DNA of 64,000 nt from Seriola aureovittata (taxonomy: Eukaryota; Chordata; Actinopteri; Carangiformes; Carangidae). The stretch's first letter is position 1, and every line of letters starts with the position of its first letter. Below the pieces are notes generated by a model. It did not search any database, was not told the DNA's origin, and saw only the letters and a program-made list of their open reading frames with translations. A program made the translations under genes and the position numbers. This document shows positions 43,901 to 52,100 of the stretch, piece after piece. The stretch is taken from assembly GCF_021018895.1 (NCBI RefSeq), contig NC_079386.1, forward strand, positions 7,700,835 to 7,764,834, in the 5' to 3' direction.

Positions 43901-46361
43901 AAACGGTCAGCTTGCCATTTCCAACCATGACCCTCTTAATAAGGTCAAAGAAAATGTTCATAGCTGCTGTGACTGTAACTGGAGACATATTGAGACATAC
44001 AGTAATTTGTGTTAGTGTTTAAAGGGCATTAACACTAGATTTTCAGTTACAACCAGAATGTTTTGCTCACTTGAGGGTTTATAACTATTAAAGAAGTGTC
44101 GACTGTTTTGATTTTTACTTGTATCCATAACAACTCGGATGTATTTTCTTTGCTGCATTTTCAGGTGGTAAAGGAAGAAGTTGTAACAGTATGGGATCAA
44201 ATGGCCCTCTTTGCTCTGAGAGGAGAAACAGCAGCCAATCAGCAGAGCTGTGCCATGGACAAGGCTGTCCCCTCAGGTACCTTGCTGCTACTACATGGCT
44301 GTTCCCTCCATCTCTTTTACACACATTCACAGCTGAGATAATAATAATTTTTAGGAAAAAAAACACCAAAGCTTTCTCATAAGCTTATAAACTTAATAAG
44401 TTATTGTTCACTTTTTCTTCTGCGGATGGATTAGGTGGAGAGTGGATCCTTGGTCACCATGTTCAGCCACTTGTGGAGGTGGGTCCCAGACCAGGATTGT
44501 CCGCTGCATGAGGGGTCCTGAGGGCAGGTCAACAGAGGTGGAGAGCCAGCACTGCCTTGACACAGGCAGGAGACCCTCTGACAGTCGGGTATGCAACCTT
44601 CTGCCCTGTGCCAGATGGGCCACGACCTCTTGGGGGCCGGTGAGTTCGCTTATTATTGAGCAGATGCATTTCTCAAAAAGTGTTCACGGACTGTGTCAAG
44701 GCTGTTTACTTGTTCAAAACATGGTGACAGTTTACCTCAGAAGCAGTGCCAACTCTTGGTTGTTTAATGTGTGGTAGGTTCTTGACTGTAAAACTACTGG
44801 CACCTTTGTCGGTTCTGTTTTCCAAATTATTCAAGGGGGAAGCACATTGTTAACCCATTCTCATATGTTTGGAGCTTATTGTTTGTTGTCAGGGAAGCAA
44901 ACTTTTTTTCTGTGTTAACCCTTGCACATCTTTCTCAAGTGTTTTTAGAATTTCAATCTGAAAAACTGAGTAAAAAGTGGTTAGTCTTTAAAACTATGAC
45001 TTACTACTACTTTACAGTGTAGACTAAATGTGTAGCTTATTTGTTTTACTTTTCAATTTTTCAAATTTAGCCAGAGAAAGTAGGCTGAAAACACACTAAA
45101 AGCTGAGCTTGCTTGTATTGATAAATGTTTTCTCTTTTAGTGTCATGGTCAGTGTGTAGGTCCCAGTTTGGCCACGCAGCACCGCCATGTTTACTGCCAA
45201 AACACAAATGGTACTAAAGTGCCGTACAGGATGTGCAGTGGACTCCACAGGTAAATCTAGACATCACAATATGAATGAATGAATGTGCTCAACTGTTTTA
45301 TTGTTGATGTGTTGAAAATACACTGATTCCTCATGTTTCAGTGAAAAGCCAGTCACAGTATTGTGTCTGATGAATGTGTTTGTATTTTTAGGCCCAGCTC
45401 TCTAAAGAATTGCTCCACAGAGGGCTGTGCCCTTCACTGGCATGTGGGGCCGTGGACTCAGTGCACTGCCACCTGTGGACGACATGGTTTCCAGTCACGC
45501 CAGGTGACCTGCGCGCACCGTCGAACTGGCAAAGCCACTCGTGAACATCACTGCATGTGGAGGCCTCGCCCTCCCAGCTGGCAGCGATGCAACATTTTGT
45601 CCTGTGGAAGAGGTGAGAAACAGTTGGATTGATGTCAAGTTGGAAACAAGTGGTTTTGTAACTGTGAGAAACAAAGTTGTTGATTTGAAAATGATCTTGA
45701 CTTTATTATTCTAAACTGTTGTCTATCATATGTTGGTGTTGCTCTATGTGTACATTTCTTCTGATAAGCATATTTTAAAGGTGGAAAAGTAATCTCCATA
45801 CTAGCCTTTTGCTGTCAGGCCCAGCCTATGACATAAAGACAGTATTTTTGTGGCCATGTCCTAAATAAATTATTAAAAGAATATCTTATATTCCCTTAAT
45901 GGGAATGTAAACCCATAAATGTAAATAGTTTCAGTTTCATGTGCTGAGATTTGGAAGGATACACTGTCACTCCAATAGAAAAAAATTTAATTTGTCATAC
46001 TCAAAGCCCTGAAAAATTACCTTGGAAAATACCACTTGCCTACATTATATTTGGACACCTGAAATCCTCTTAACATAAAACTAAAAGGATTTCTCCAGGA
46101 AAGTTTTTGTGGTTTAGATTTTCATTTTTCATTTATTGTAATAGCTTGATCCATGGCGTTTCCACTCACAGAATGCTCAGCGCTCTGTCTTGAAAAGTGA
46201 TTAGGCCTACAGTAAGTATGTGTAGTAAACTGTTTCTTCTGTGTACTCCAGCAGGAGAGTGTCGAGACAGCACAAGGTACTGTGAGAAGGTTCGACAGCT
46301 GGAGCTCTGCCCACTGCCCCAGTTTAAGAGTCGCTGCTGTCACTCCTGCCGAAACACCTGA
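15040..46361 (+). CDS. adamtsl1: ADAMTS-like protein 1 (punctin-1), 25 coding exons
   Basis: A secreted, catalytically inactive ADAMTS relative of the extracellular matrix. Exons: 15040-15093, 18396-18523, 24407-24452, 24807-25043, 26455-26581, 27086-27160, 28297-28454, 30464-30575, 30782-30920, 31027-31077, 31172-31376, 32326-32473, 32594-32678, 36311-36639, 37979-38108, 40659-40869, 40954-41133, 41255-41408, 41576-42578, 42679-42806, 44165-44276, 44435-44639, 45141-45250, 45392-45612, 46255-46361. They sum to 4,455 nt, one frame, about 1,484 aa. Order seen: signal peptide, TSR1, Cys-rich and spacer, TSR2-9, two Ig domains, half a TSR, three TSRs, PLAC. There is no metalloprotease domain. 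Wording such as [12 protein letters not shown] and [15 protein letters not shown] matches vertebrate ADAMTSL1 rather than ADAMTSL3 as I recall them. Human ADAMTSL1 is about 1,762 aa; the shortfall equals two Ig domains plus half a TSR. TSRs carry C-x-x-S/T-C-G O-fucosylation and W-x-x-W C-mannosylation motifs. Confidence 0.93.
15094..18395 (+). other. adamtsl1 intron 1 (3.3 kb)
   Basis: Bounded by GTACAGT and a pyrimidine-rich TGTGTAG acceptor. It holds the perfect inverted repeat at 18,190-18,249 and little else recognisable. Frames inside it are short and unrelated to known domains. Confidence 0.6.
18190..18249. repeat. Perfect 27-bp inverted repeat with 6-nt loop (hairpin candidate)
   Basis: The left arm 18,190-18,216 and right arm 18,223-18,249 are exact reverse complements separated by TAAAAT. 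The right arm contains CAGTGCAAT, the 5' start shared by the miR-130/301 family, but the rest does not match those miRNAs. It lies about 146 bp upstream of adamtsl1 exon 2. It could be a small palindromic transposon remnant or a young hairpin RNA gene; expression data are absent. Confidence 0.85.
18396..25043 (+). CDS. adamtsl1: adamtsl1 exons 2-4: TSR1 and start of Cys-rich module
   Basis: Exon 2 (18396-18523) gives [20 protein letters not shown]1 with a tryptophan ladder and an O-fucosylation site. Exon 3 (24407-24452) completes the repeat with [14 protein letters not shown]. Exon 4 (24807-25043, 79 codons) gives [14 protein letters not shown] and then the ADAMTS cysteine-rich module ending DMCISGVCQ. 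Acceptors and donors are canonical and the phases (2, 0, 0) agree. These residues are about 19-155. Confidence 0.92.
18745..18840. repeat. Diverged dispersed repeat, family B
   Basis: Blocks AAGATGGGGAACCTG, CTTAACATCAGGATG and TTAGCGTTGTCATTGTGAG occur in the same order as in the copy near 23,855. Confidence 0.5.
20611..20911. repeat. GT, CA and poly(C)/(CCA)n low-complexity tracts
   Basis: (GT)n about 20,614-20,647; (CA)n with CG variants about 20,723-20,765; a poly(C) run from 20,875 to about 20,893 leading into (CCA)n to 20,911. The GT and CA tracts lie about 75 bp apart and are complementary. Confidence 0.9.
21690..21830 (-). repeat. Diverged dispersed repeat, family A (inverted)
   Basis: TTCATGGCAATCTAACCG, TTGAGATATTTCA, GGATCAAAGTGG, GACTGACATTGCCA and GCCATGCC appear in order, the reverse-complement arrangement of the 9,405 and 11,725 copies. 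Confidence 0.55.
22195..22345 (-). repeat. Diverged dispersed repeat, family A (inverted)
   Basis: GTCAGGAGATCACTAAAA, CTGGGGACCATGAAAATTTC and AAATTTCATAACATTGTGGG match the part of the family A consensus I recall (a GGGGACCATG block followed by an ATTTCATGGCAATCC block), here strongly diverged. Confidence 0.5.
23855..23975. repeat. Diverged dispersed repeat, family B
   Basis: Blocks CTAAACTAAGATGGTGACC, GGTAAACATCAT, TGCTAAACATCACCATTTT and TAGCATTGTGAGC form the best copy of this family in the window. Confidence 0.55.
25289..25410. repeat. Direct repeat copy 1 ending in a (CA)n array
   Basis: An 80-bp segment containing GTGGTATTTCCCGCCACAGC and ACCACATTTTGCCATGATGA leads straight into (CA)n at about 25,360-25,410. 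A diverged second copy lies at 25,619-25,706. Confidence 0.75.
25619..25706. repeat. Direct repeat copy 2 ending in a short (CA)n array
   Basis: Contains GTGGTAGTTCCCGCTACAGT and ACCACATTTTGCCATCATTA followed by (CA)n. It aligns with copy 1, about 330 bp upstream, over roughly 80 bp at about 80% identity by eye. Confidence 0.75.
26455..30575 (+). CDS. adamtsl1: adamtsl1 exons 5-8: Cys-rich end, spacer, start of TSR2
   Basis: Exon 5 (26455-26581) reads [20 protein letters not shown], the end of the cysteine-rich module. Exons 6 (27086-27160) and 7 (28297-28454) encode the spacer, with [19 protein letters not shown] crossing their junction. Exon 8 (30464-30575) reads [17 protein letters not shown] and begins TSR2 (CSVTCGGG). 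Residues about 156-312. In the family the spacer mediates matrix interaction; this is family knowledge and not visible here. Confidence 0.92.
27037..27062. repeat. (CT)n tract before adamtsl1 exon 6
   Basis: The CT array lies 24 bp upstream of the exon 6 acceptor at 27,085 and may serve as part of its polypyrimidine tract. Confidence 0.85.
28455..30463 (+). other. adamtsl1 intron 7 (2.0 kb)
   Basis: Contains poly(T) at about 29,171-29,186, a CA array at 29,367-29,414 and a (GT)n array at 30,009-30,073. No coding exon was seen. Confidence 0.6.
30009..30073. repeat. (GT)n microsatellite
   Basis: Pure GT for about 65 bp inside adamtsl1 intron 7. Confidence 0.95.
30782..32678 (+). CDS. adamtsl1: adamtsl1 exons 9-13: TSR2-TSR4 and linker
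   Basis: Exon 9 (30782-30920) finishes TSR2 with [18 protein letters not shown]. Exon 10 (31027-31077) is a 51-nt linker, [17 protein letters not shown]. Exon 11 (31172-31376) is TSR3 ([16 protein letters not shown]). Exon 12 (32326-32473) is TSR4 ([16 protein letters not shown]). Exon 13 (32594-32678) is a linker, [19 protein letters not shown]. The exon 12 donor is GTTTTTTT, poor but required by the phase-1 join that gives ID/TLPVEAK. Confidence 0.9.
32679..36310 (+). other. adamtsl1 intron 13 (3.6 kb)
   Basis: No coding exon is supported; a poly(A) run lies at about 33,771-33,794. The acceptor at 36,310 has a long C-rich pyrimidine tract. Exons 13 and 14 join in phase (AC/C) with the expected family wording EEPTFIP, so no exon is missing here. 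Confidence 0.65.
36311..38108 (+). CDS. adamtsl1: adamtsl1 exons 14-15: TSR5-TSR6 with poly-Glu linker
   Basis: Exon 14 (36311-36639) has TSR5 ([19 protein letters not shown]), an acidic linker holding ten consecutive Glu codons (36,528-36,557), then the start of TSR6 ([16 protein letters not shown]). Exon 15 (37979-38108) finishes TSR6 with [20 protein letters not shown]. Intron 14 opens with a family A repeat and ends about 75 bp after a long GT microsatellite. Confidence 0.9.
36645..36810 (-). repeat. Dispersed repeat, family A (inverted), at the start of intron 14
   Basis: GGTCACCAAAATCAATAGG, TTTCATAGCAATCCATCC and TTGAGATATTTCAATCTGAA occur in order. This copy begins about 5 bp after the exon 14 donor, so the repeat abuts the splice site. 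Confidence 0.6.
37389..37463. repeat. (CA)n microsatellite
   Basis: About 75 bp of CA with two short interruptions. Confidence 0.95.
37831..37904. repeat. (GT)n microsatellite upstream of adamtsl1 exon 15
   Basis: About 74 bp of pure GT ending 75 bp before the exon 15 acceptor. Confidence 0.95.
38109..40658 (+). other. adamtsl1 intron 15 (2.5 kb)
   Basis: Contains two diverged family A fragments (about 38,885-38,945 and 39,180-39,420, with CATCCTCTGGGGACCATGCA in the second). No coding exon is supported, and exons 15 and 16 join in phase (AG/G). Confidence 0.6.
40659..41408 (+). CDS. adamtsl1: adamtsl1 exons 16-18: TSR7-TSR9
   Basis: Exon 16 (40659-40869) is [16 protein letters not shown], exon 17 (40954-41133) [19 protein letters not shown], and exon 18 (41255-41408) [16 protein letters not shown]. 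Introns 16 and 17 are very short (84 and 121 bp), both phase 0 and cut just before the first cysteine of a TSR, the usual TSR exon pattern. Residues about 676-856. Confidence 0.92.
41576..42806 (+). CDS. adamtsl1: adamtsl1 exons 19-20: Ig1, long linker, Ig2
   Basis: Exon 19 (41576-42578, 1,003 nt) reads [12 protein letters not shown], an I-set Ig domain with VVLRCPTRH and [11 protein letters not shown] cysteines, then a low-conservation linker of about 210 residues and the first half of a second Ig ([19 protein letters not shown]). Exon 20 (42679-42806) completes it with [14 protein letters not shown]. The exon ends in phase 1. Mammalian ADAMTSL1 continues with two more Ig domains; none is visible downstream. 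Confidence 0.9.
42807..44164 (+). other. adamtsl1 intron 20, where Ig3-Ig4 exons would be expected
   Basis: I searched all three forward frames for Y-x-C Ig motifs, W-x-x-W-C or C-x-x-C-G TSR motifs and found none. A teleost dispersed repeat occupies about 42,965-43,170. A segment at about 43,447-43,475 (GTGGCTCATCTGGCTGAG) faintly resembles a tRNA-derived SINE head. Confidence 0.6.
42965..43170 (+). repeat. Dispersed teleost repeat, family C
   Basis: CCGAGAGTTAGAGGAGAAG, ATTGATACCACGCTCATATC, GAGCTTAGCTCAGTGTAAAG and GGGGGAAACAGCTAGTCCGG occur in order. I recall this arrangement as a very common interspersed repeat in percomorph genomes; the library name is unknown to me. Confidence 0.7.
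44165..46361 (+). CDS. adamtsl1: adamtsl1 exons 21-25: half TSR, three TSRs, PLAC domain
   Basis: Exon 21 (44165-44276) encodes only the C-terminal half of a TSR ([11 protein letters not shown], then [10 protein letters not shown]). Exon 22 (44435-44639) is [16 protein letters not shown], exon 23 (45141-45250) [19 protein letters not shown], and exon 24 (45392-45612) [19 protein letters not shown]. Exon 25 (46255-46361) is the PLAC module, [14 protein letters not shown] then CCHSC, with TGA at 46,359. The last acceptor is CAGCAG, so exon 25 may start at 46,252 or 46,255. Confidence 0.9.
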
Positions 46362-48205
46362 GACGGGAGACATGAGATGAGGGCTGTGGACAACCTGGAT
46401 AGGTCAGGGAAGGTGCCAACAGAGACTTGAAACCTCTATGCCCCATCCTATCGCCAACAACTGTTTTCGATTAACAGTTTTGGATGGGGGATACCTGAGT
46501 GTAGAGGAATGTTTGGACGGTCATACCTGGAGTGGCTGTGATCCGCTTTCCTCAAAGATGCCATGTGTGGGTTTGAATTAGAAAGTATTGTTTTGAGAGG
46601 AGTGATGTGTCTGTTAATGAAGGCTTCAGTTTTACTTCTCTTTTTTTTATCTGAAGTTCATTTTCAACAGCTTTCCTAGTTTATGTAAAAGTGAGTGAGA
46701 CACATTTCCATTGTGAGTAATCGAAACTTGTGGTGACTGCGTCACAGGGAACTATAATAATGAGGCGTTACACACGACCTGTCTGCACTAATGGTATGTG
46801 CTGTTTCAGGGTTTCCCTAAAAAATAAGCCACCATGTTCTAGTGTAGTACCAACACTTCTCGTCTCAAATAGGTTGCACATTATAATGCAACTAGCATGC
46901 AATAGCATAAGAATACAACACAGAAATAGACTTTTGAGACTGATACCCAGGGACTCTGGGTAGGCCGCTGAGTTTGTGATAACCACTGGATAGTTGTGCG
47001 TTTGCCTTTATTGCAATGATCTCTCAAAACAGTATTGTTAAATAGTTTAGATACTAAATGAGCTTTTATTAATGCGGTGTGGGTATACTCTTGTTTAAAA
47101 CTACAATACAGCATAGCGCTGTATATAAATGGGAAGAAGCTAACATGATTAAAAGCCTGATATTTGGTAAATGGTATAATTTGGTATTAGCCACCTGGGA
47201 AATAGATCATGATCTGTGCTACCATTTTGGGTCATTTATTAGCATGTGTTGACAGCAGTGATCGGTCACGTCATTTAAAGAGGAAAGGAATTAGGATTGC
47301 AGATGTTTTTCCTGCATTTTTGGCAGAATAGAAAGTAGGACAAAGATTTATCTCGCATGGGTTGCACTAATGGAGGTATATGACTGAAGCAAGTCAATTT
47401 TTTGGAAATTTTGCACTCAACTCATCCAAGTCTTTGTTAAGAACATGGCTTGTAGAGTTTTTTTTTTTTTAAGGTTACATTGTTTATATATTTTGTCTTC
47501 TGATTTTGTTATTTCTTGTAAAGATATTTGTTAAAATGTCTCTTTAACCACTTTGCAACGTTACAGCACGTTTAAGCGTAAGCTAAGCATAATCGCCCCC
47601 TGCTAATTCATACTGTCCACCTAATCATATTTTTGCTCAGTTTGATGACATTTTAGGGAAAAAACTGAGTTAAATTTCAAAGTTCTTATGTAACTCTTCT
47701 GCTTAGGACAGATTTCAGTGTTTGAACTCAAGATATGTAAATATGGTCTCAGTGTCATATTTGGATATTGGTTAAAACAGTTGGCAACTTTTTAAAGATC
47801 ATAATTAATTAACCACAATTACATTATTGCATTGGGTTTGCACTTTTGATATTATGTCCTGGGTTTCACAATGCTTCATCAAGTGCAACACATACGTTAA
47901 GAGACTACTTGGCCTTTCATTGAGGTGTGATTATTTGATCTTATGAGAGGAAAACATCATTAACATGTTACTTATGCTCTTAACTTATGTAGATATTTGT
48001 CTTGTCTTTTAACTATTTATTTTAATGTGTGTTCTTGTGCATACTTTTGTAAATAATTACAGGGGTGGGTTTTAAGTATTCATTTCCCAACAGCTGATAG
48101 TATTTCATGTGCATGTAATGGGGACCCTCTGCTGGTGACTTGATGTGTTGCTCTCTGCTCGTGCCTGGTTTATCATTAAATAAAACCAAATACATTCCTT
48201 TCATA
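46362..48205 (+). other. adamtsl1 3'UTR
   Basis: Follows the TGA at 46,359-46,361. The first convincing polyadenylation signal with a GT-rich downstream element is AATAAA at 48,179-48,184, then GTGTGTTGTG at about 48,210. The cleavage site near 48,205 is inferred. Confidence 0.6.
48179..48184 (+). terminator. Polyadenylation signal AATAAA of adamtsl1
   Basis: AATAAA with a GT-rich element 25-35 bp downstream, 1.8 kb after the adamtsl1 stop codon. Confidence 0.6.
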
Positions 48206-49193
48206 ATCTGTGTGTTGTGATTATCTCTTATTTTTGAAGTTGGTATGTAGCAGGGTAAGACTGGCCTTCGGGCATACTGGAACAAATCTCTCTGTGTGCC
48301 TGTCATTTAGGGTGCACATGAGAGTGTGTTGCATGCATATTTTGGGACTGGGCTCACTGGTCAATCACAACCAAGTTTCCACCCTTCCCATGGGGCTGTC
48401 CCATGGAACAGAAAATTCACATTATGCACTTTGTATAACCCGGTTTTGCACTTTGTATGACCTGGCTTTGTATAACCTTGGACATGAATCTGTCCTCACA
48501 TGTATGCTCCTTACCTGATGCTGTCTAGTACAAACTAAGGAGTAGTTTGTCCTTGAACACGCAGCTGCTTCTTGACAGTTAGACAGTTTTGATGGCACCC
48601 AGAATTGTTCACACACACATCCTCACCCTGCCTCCTTCTCTCCTTTCTCTATAAAGTTCATGTGCCTTCTTTGTTCGATATCAGTCTGCAATTACACTCT
48701 GTTGTGACTGTACACTCATCCTTTGCAAAGCTCTTATTAAAATATACAAAGACAACTTGGTCATTTTGTCAACTTTTCATTTTCAGATTTCCATCACACC
48801 CAGCACATATAGTAAGTCCAGGGCTAAATTTCTTTCCCAGTCCGCCTTGGTCTATAGTAACAGCTAAAATTTCTGTAAGTAGTCTAATCTTTTAATTTAA
48901 GCTTTGGCAGAACATATAAAAAGTGCACACTTATGCAATTGGCGGTTCTACTATGAACCGGAAAAACAAGCCATTGTTGTGGTATTGCCTCACATTGTAT
49001 CAAGGGGATTTCCTCATTTTGAAATTGCAGCATACAGACTTGTCTGCTCTTGAGGTGGGACATAAATTCATATGATCCTTCTGAACGATAAGCGTAAACA
49101 ACATGAATCTAGAATTTATGATTCAAATTGACATCGTTAGCAGATCATAACAGGACTTTTGTGATTCGTGCTGGGGATTATTTCAGATTAGTT
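48206..49193. other. Intergenic region between adamtsl1 and the NLR gene
   Basis: About 1 kb with no supported gene. It should hold the NLR promoter and 5'UTR. A TTTCAG at 49,181-49,186 just before the first NLR ATG could be an acceptor for an upstream non-coding exon. Confidence 0.5.
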
Positions 49194-52100
49194 ATGGTGG
49201 AAAGGGATGGTTGTAATTCTTGTTTGACAGCAATCAGGGTTCTGCGAGTTTCACTCGTGGATGAACTGGAAGGATGGATTGACTCTCTGCTAGAGATTTT
49301 AGTAAGTCGAGAGGTGTTCACTCGTGATGACCGTGAGGAGGTGTTGTATCAGATGGGGCCCCGGGCAAGAGTAAGAAAGGTGTTGGATATCCTGGAGTGT
49401 AAAGGCGAGGAAGCAGCCAAGATTTTTCTCTTCATCAGCAGTCATCATCAGCAAGAAGCAGAGACGCACTTTAGAGAAGTCAACACAGATCAACATCAGT
49501 CTGCAGGTATGTAGTCAAACCAAAGACATGTTATTAGTACATTTCCATTTGGAGTTAAAGTAATGCTGAGTCACAGTATGTATTTGGAAACGCATTGTGT
49601 TGATCATATGAACATACACAGCATTTTATGTAGTACCATCAAATGTTTTTACTAGGGCAGTCACGGTCTCAGATTTTCAAGTTAACGATATTATCAAGAT
49701 ATCATTAGAAAGTAGAATAATTATCAGTCAACAATCAGTCAAATTCATCTGTTACTTTGTTTATTGTGTGTCTTCTCTGGTTTTTTTTTGGCAGTAGACT
49801 AAAATACTAGTGCAGGAAGGTGGAGGGAGAGCACAAAAACCTACAAAAATATTTCATTTTTTGAATATCATATCATCAATACTGACACCCTTAGTTCACA
49901 GGCTACAATTATATTAAGTTTCTTTTCTCTTGCAGAGTACAGCAAAATCAAACAAAAGCACAAAGACATCCTCAGGCGCAGGAGTGAGAGCATGCTATTC
50001 TACAACACTCGTCACGGAGAGAAAATCCTTTTTTCCGAACATTATGTCAATCTCCTGTTAGTCGATGGACACCAGGGCTTGGAGATAAAAAGACACGAGG
50101 TGCTGACGTTTGGACAAAAGCGACTATCTTTGCAGCAGAAGTCAACTGTACACAGGAAAATTGCACCAGCTGAACTCTTTTCAAAAGCAAATGGTAATCG
50201 TCCAGTCAAGAAGGTTCTGGTTACAGGGGTGGCTGGTATTGGGAAAACTATCATGGTGCAGAAGATGCTGTTTGATTTTGGTGGAAACAAGAACCATCTA
50301 GCCTTTGACTTCATCATCCACATGAGCTTCAGAGACCTGAATCTGATCGACAAACCTACAAACTTCAGGGAGTTGGTCTTGCGAAAGAACAGACACCTTT
50401 CTAAAGTACTGGATAACATTTTAGCCAATGACAACAAACTGTTGATTATCTTGGACGGCTTTGATGAGTTCAGACACTATAGGAGCTGTGATGTAGATGT
50501 TTTTGTGACTGAGCCAGACGAAGATGCAGAGGTGGTGGAGGTCTTAGGGAGTCTGATGCAGGGTGAACTGCTGCCCAATGCCTCTGTCATGCTCACAAGT
50601 CGACCTGCAGCTATCAACCACGTCCCTGTGGGCTGCATCGACCGCTTTGTGCTCATCGCTGGCTTCTCCTTGGCTGAAGTTCAAGACTTCTTCTTACGTT
50701 ATTTCCAAGACAGTGCCCTTGGTGACCGACTGTTTGCAGTGGTATCAGCAAATGAACTGATGTTAACACTGTGCTACATACCTGCATTTTGCTACATTGT
50801 GTGCTGTATCCTCAAAGAAAGCCAAGATCTCTGTGGAGACAGCCCCAAAACCATGACAGATATTTATGTGCAGTATCTGGTGGCTTTGATTCGCTCTCAC
50901 ACTCAGTCAAGGGCTGAAACATTTCTTCAAGAGCAAAAAGCAGGGGGTGTACAGCAGCTGTCTGACATAGTGCTGAAGCTGGGTCAACTCGCCTTCCAAA
51001 AGCTGATGGAGCATCAAACACTATTCTACAGCAGCGACAGAGATGTTGCAGCATTAGAGGGATGCAGCCTGGTTAGTACCTTCCTAGACAAGACAGTAGC
51101 ACAAGAGCCCGGCTGTACTGAAGAGGTTTACTCCTTTGCACACCTCACTGTTCAAGAGTTCTTTGCTGCAGTTTACTGTGCAGTGACCGATCACCCTTTA
51201 CCTGATGCACTTCAGCACACTGCAAGTCCTGGAGAGAGAACAAACAATGGCTATTTGGACCTTTTCAACCGCTTCCTGTCTGGAATCCTCTCCGAACGCA
51301 ATGCCAATCTTCTGTCAAGGCAGTTGGGGCTGCGTTACCACAAAGAAAAGATGGACACCTATCGCCAGAGGATCATCAGAGAACTTGCAGTGCTCTGTGA
51401 AGACGGGGAAAATATCCTGAATCATTTACACTGTCTGTTTGAGCAGCAGGACCCCTCATTAGTCCTTGCCATGCAACCAAAGTTGATACGAGTTAACGTT
51501 AGTGATGAAACACTTTCCCAAATGGATTACAATGCCATCAAGTACTTCCTAAACCTCACAAAGGGCAAAATATCAGAGCTGGATCTGACAGGGACCGGAG
51601 TAAGCTGTGAGGCACTTAGAGATATTCAGCCCCTGTTGCAAAGATGTGAGAGACTTTGGTGAGTTCCAGATAAAAATTAGGTTGACATCATTTCATTCTC
51701 TGATCTCATCTATCTTGCAAGTTTTCTTTGTCTTATTTCTGAGTCTGTGCAGCTCTTTGTTGGTTACATGTCCTGCACTGAATGCATCAAATCACAGCCA
51801 ACTGCATCTGTCTTCTCCTCTTTTTATGAAATGATTTAGAAGTGATGACATCATCAGACTATGAAATATGTAATACATGACTTGTGCACTAACATCACTA
51901 TTTCACTTTCAAGGCTTGGAGAAAACAATCTGGACATAGACACAGTTCAGGTCATTGCTGATGTGCTGAAAGTGTCGGACAGTATAACCCACCTAGGGTA
52001 AGATATCTATTGATATTATTCTTTGGTTATGAAAAGAATCCACGTAATACTTGACAAATGAAGTATACAGCCATCCATTTCTTAAGAGCATATGTTAATT

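Noticed and set aside
15040..46361. Identification as ADAMTSL3
   Set aside because: The domain layout is shared, but exon wording ([42 protein letters not shown]) fits ADAMTSL1 better than the ADAMTSL3 sequence I recall.
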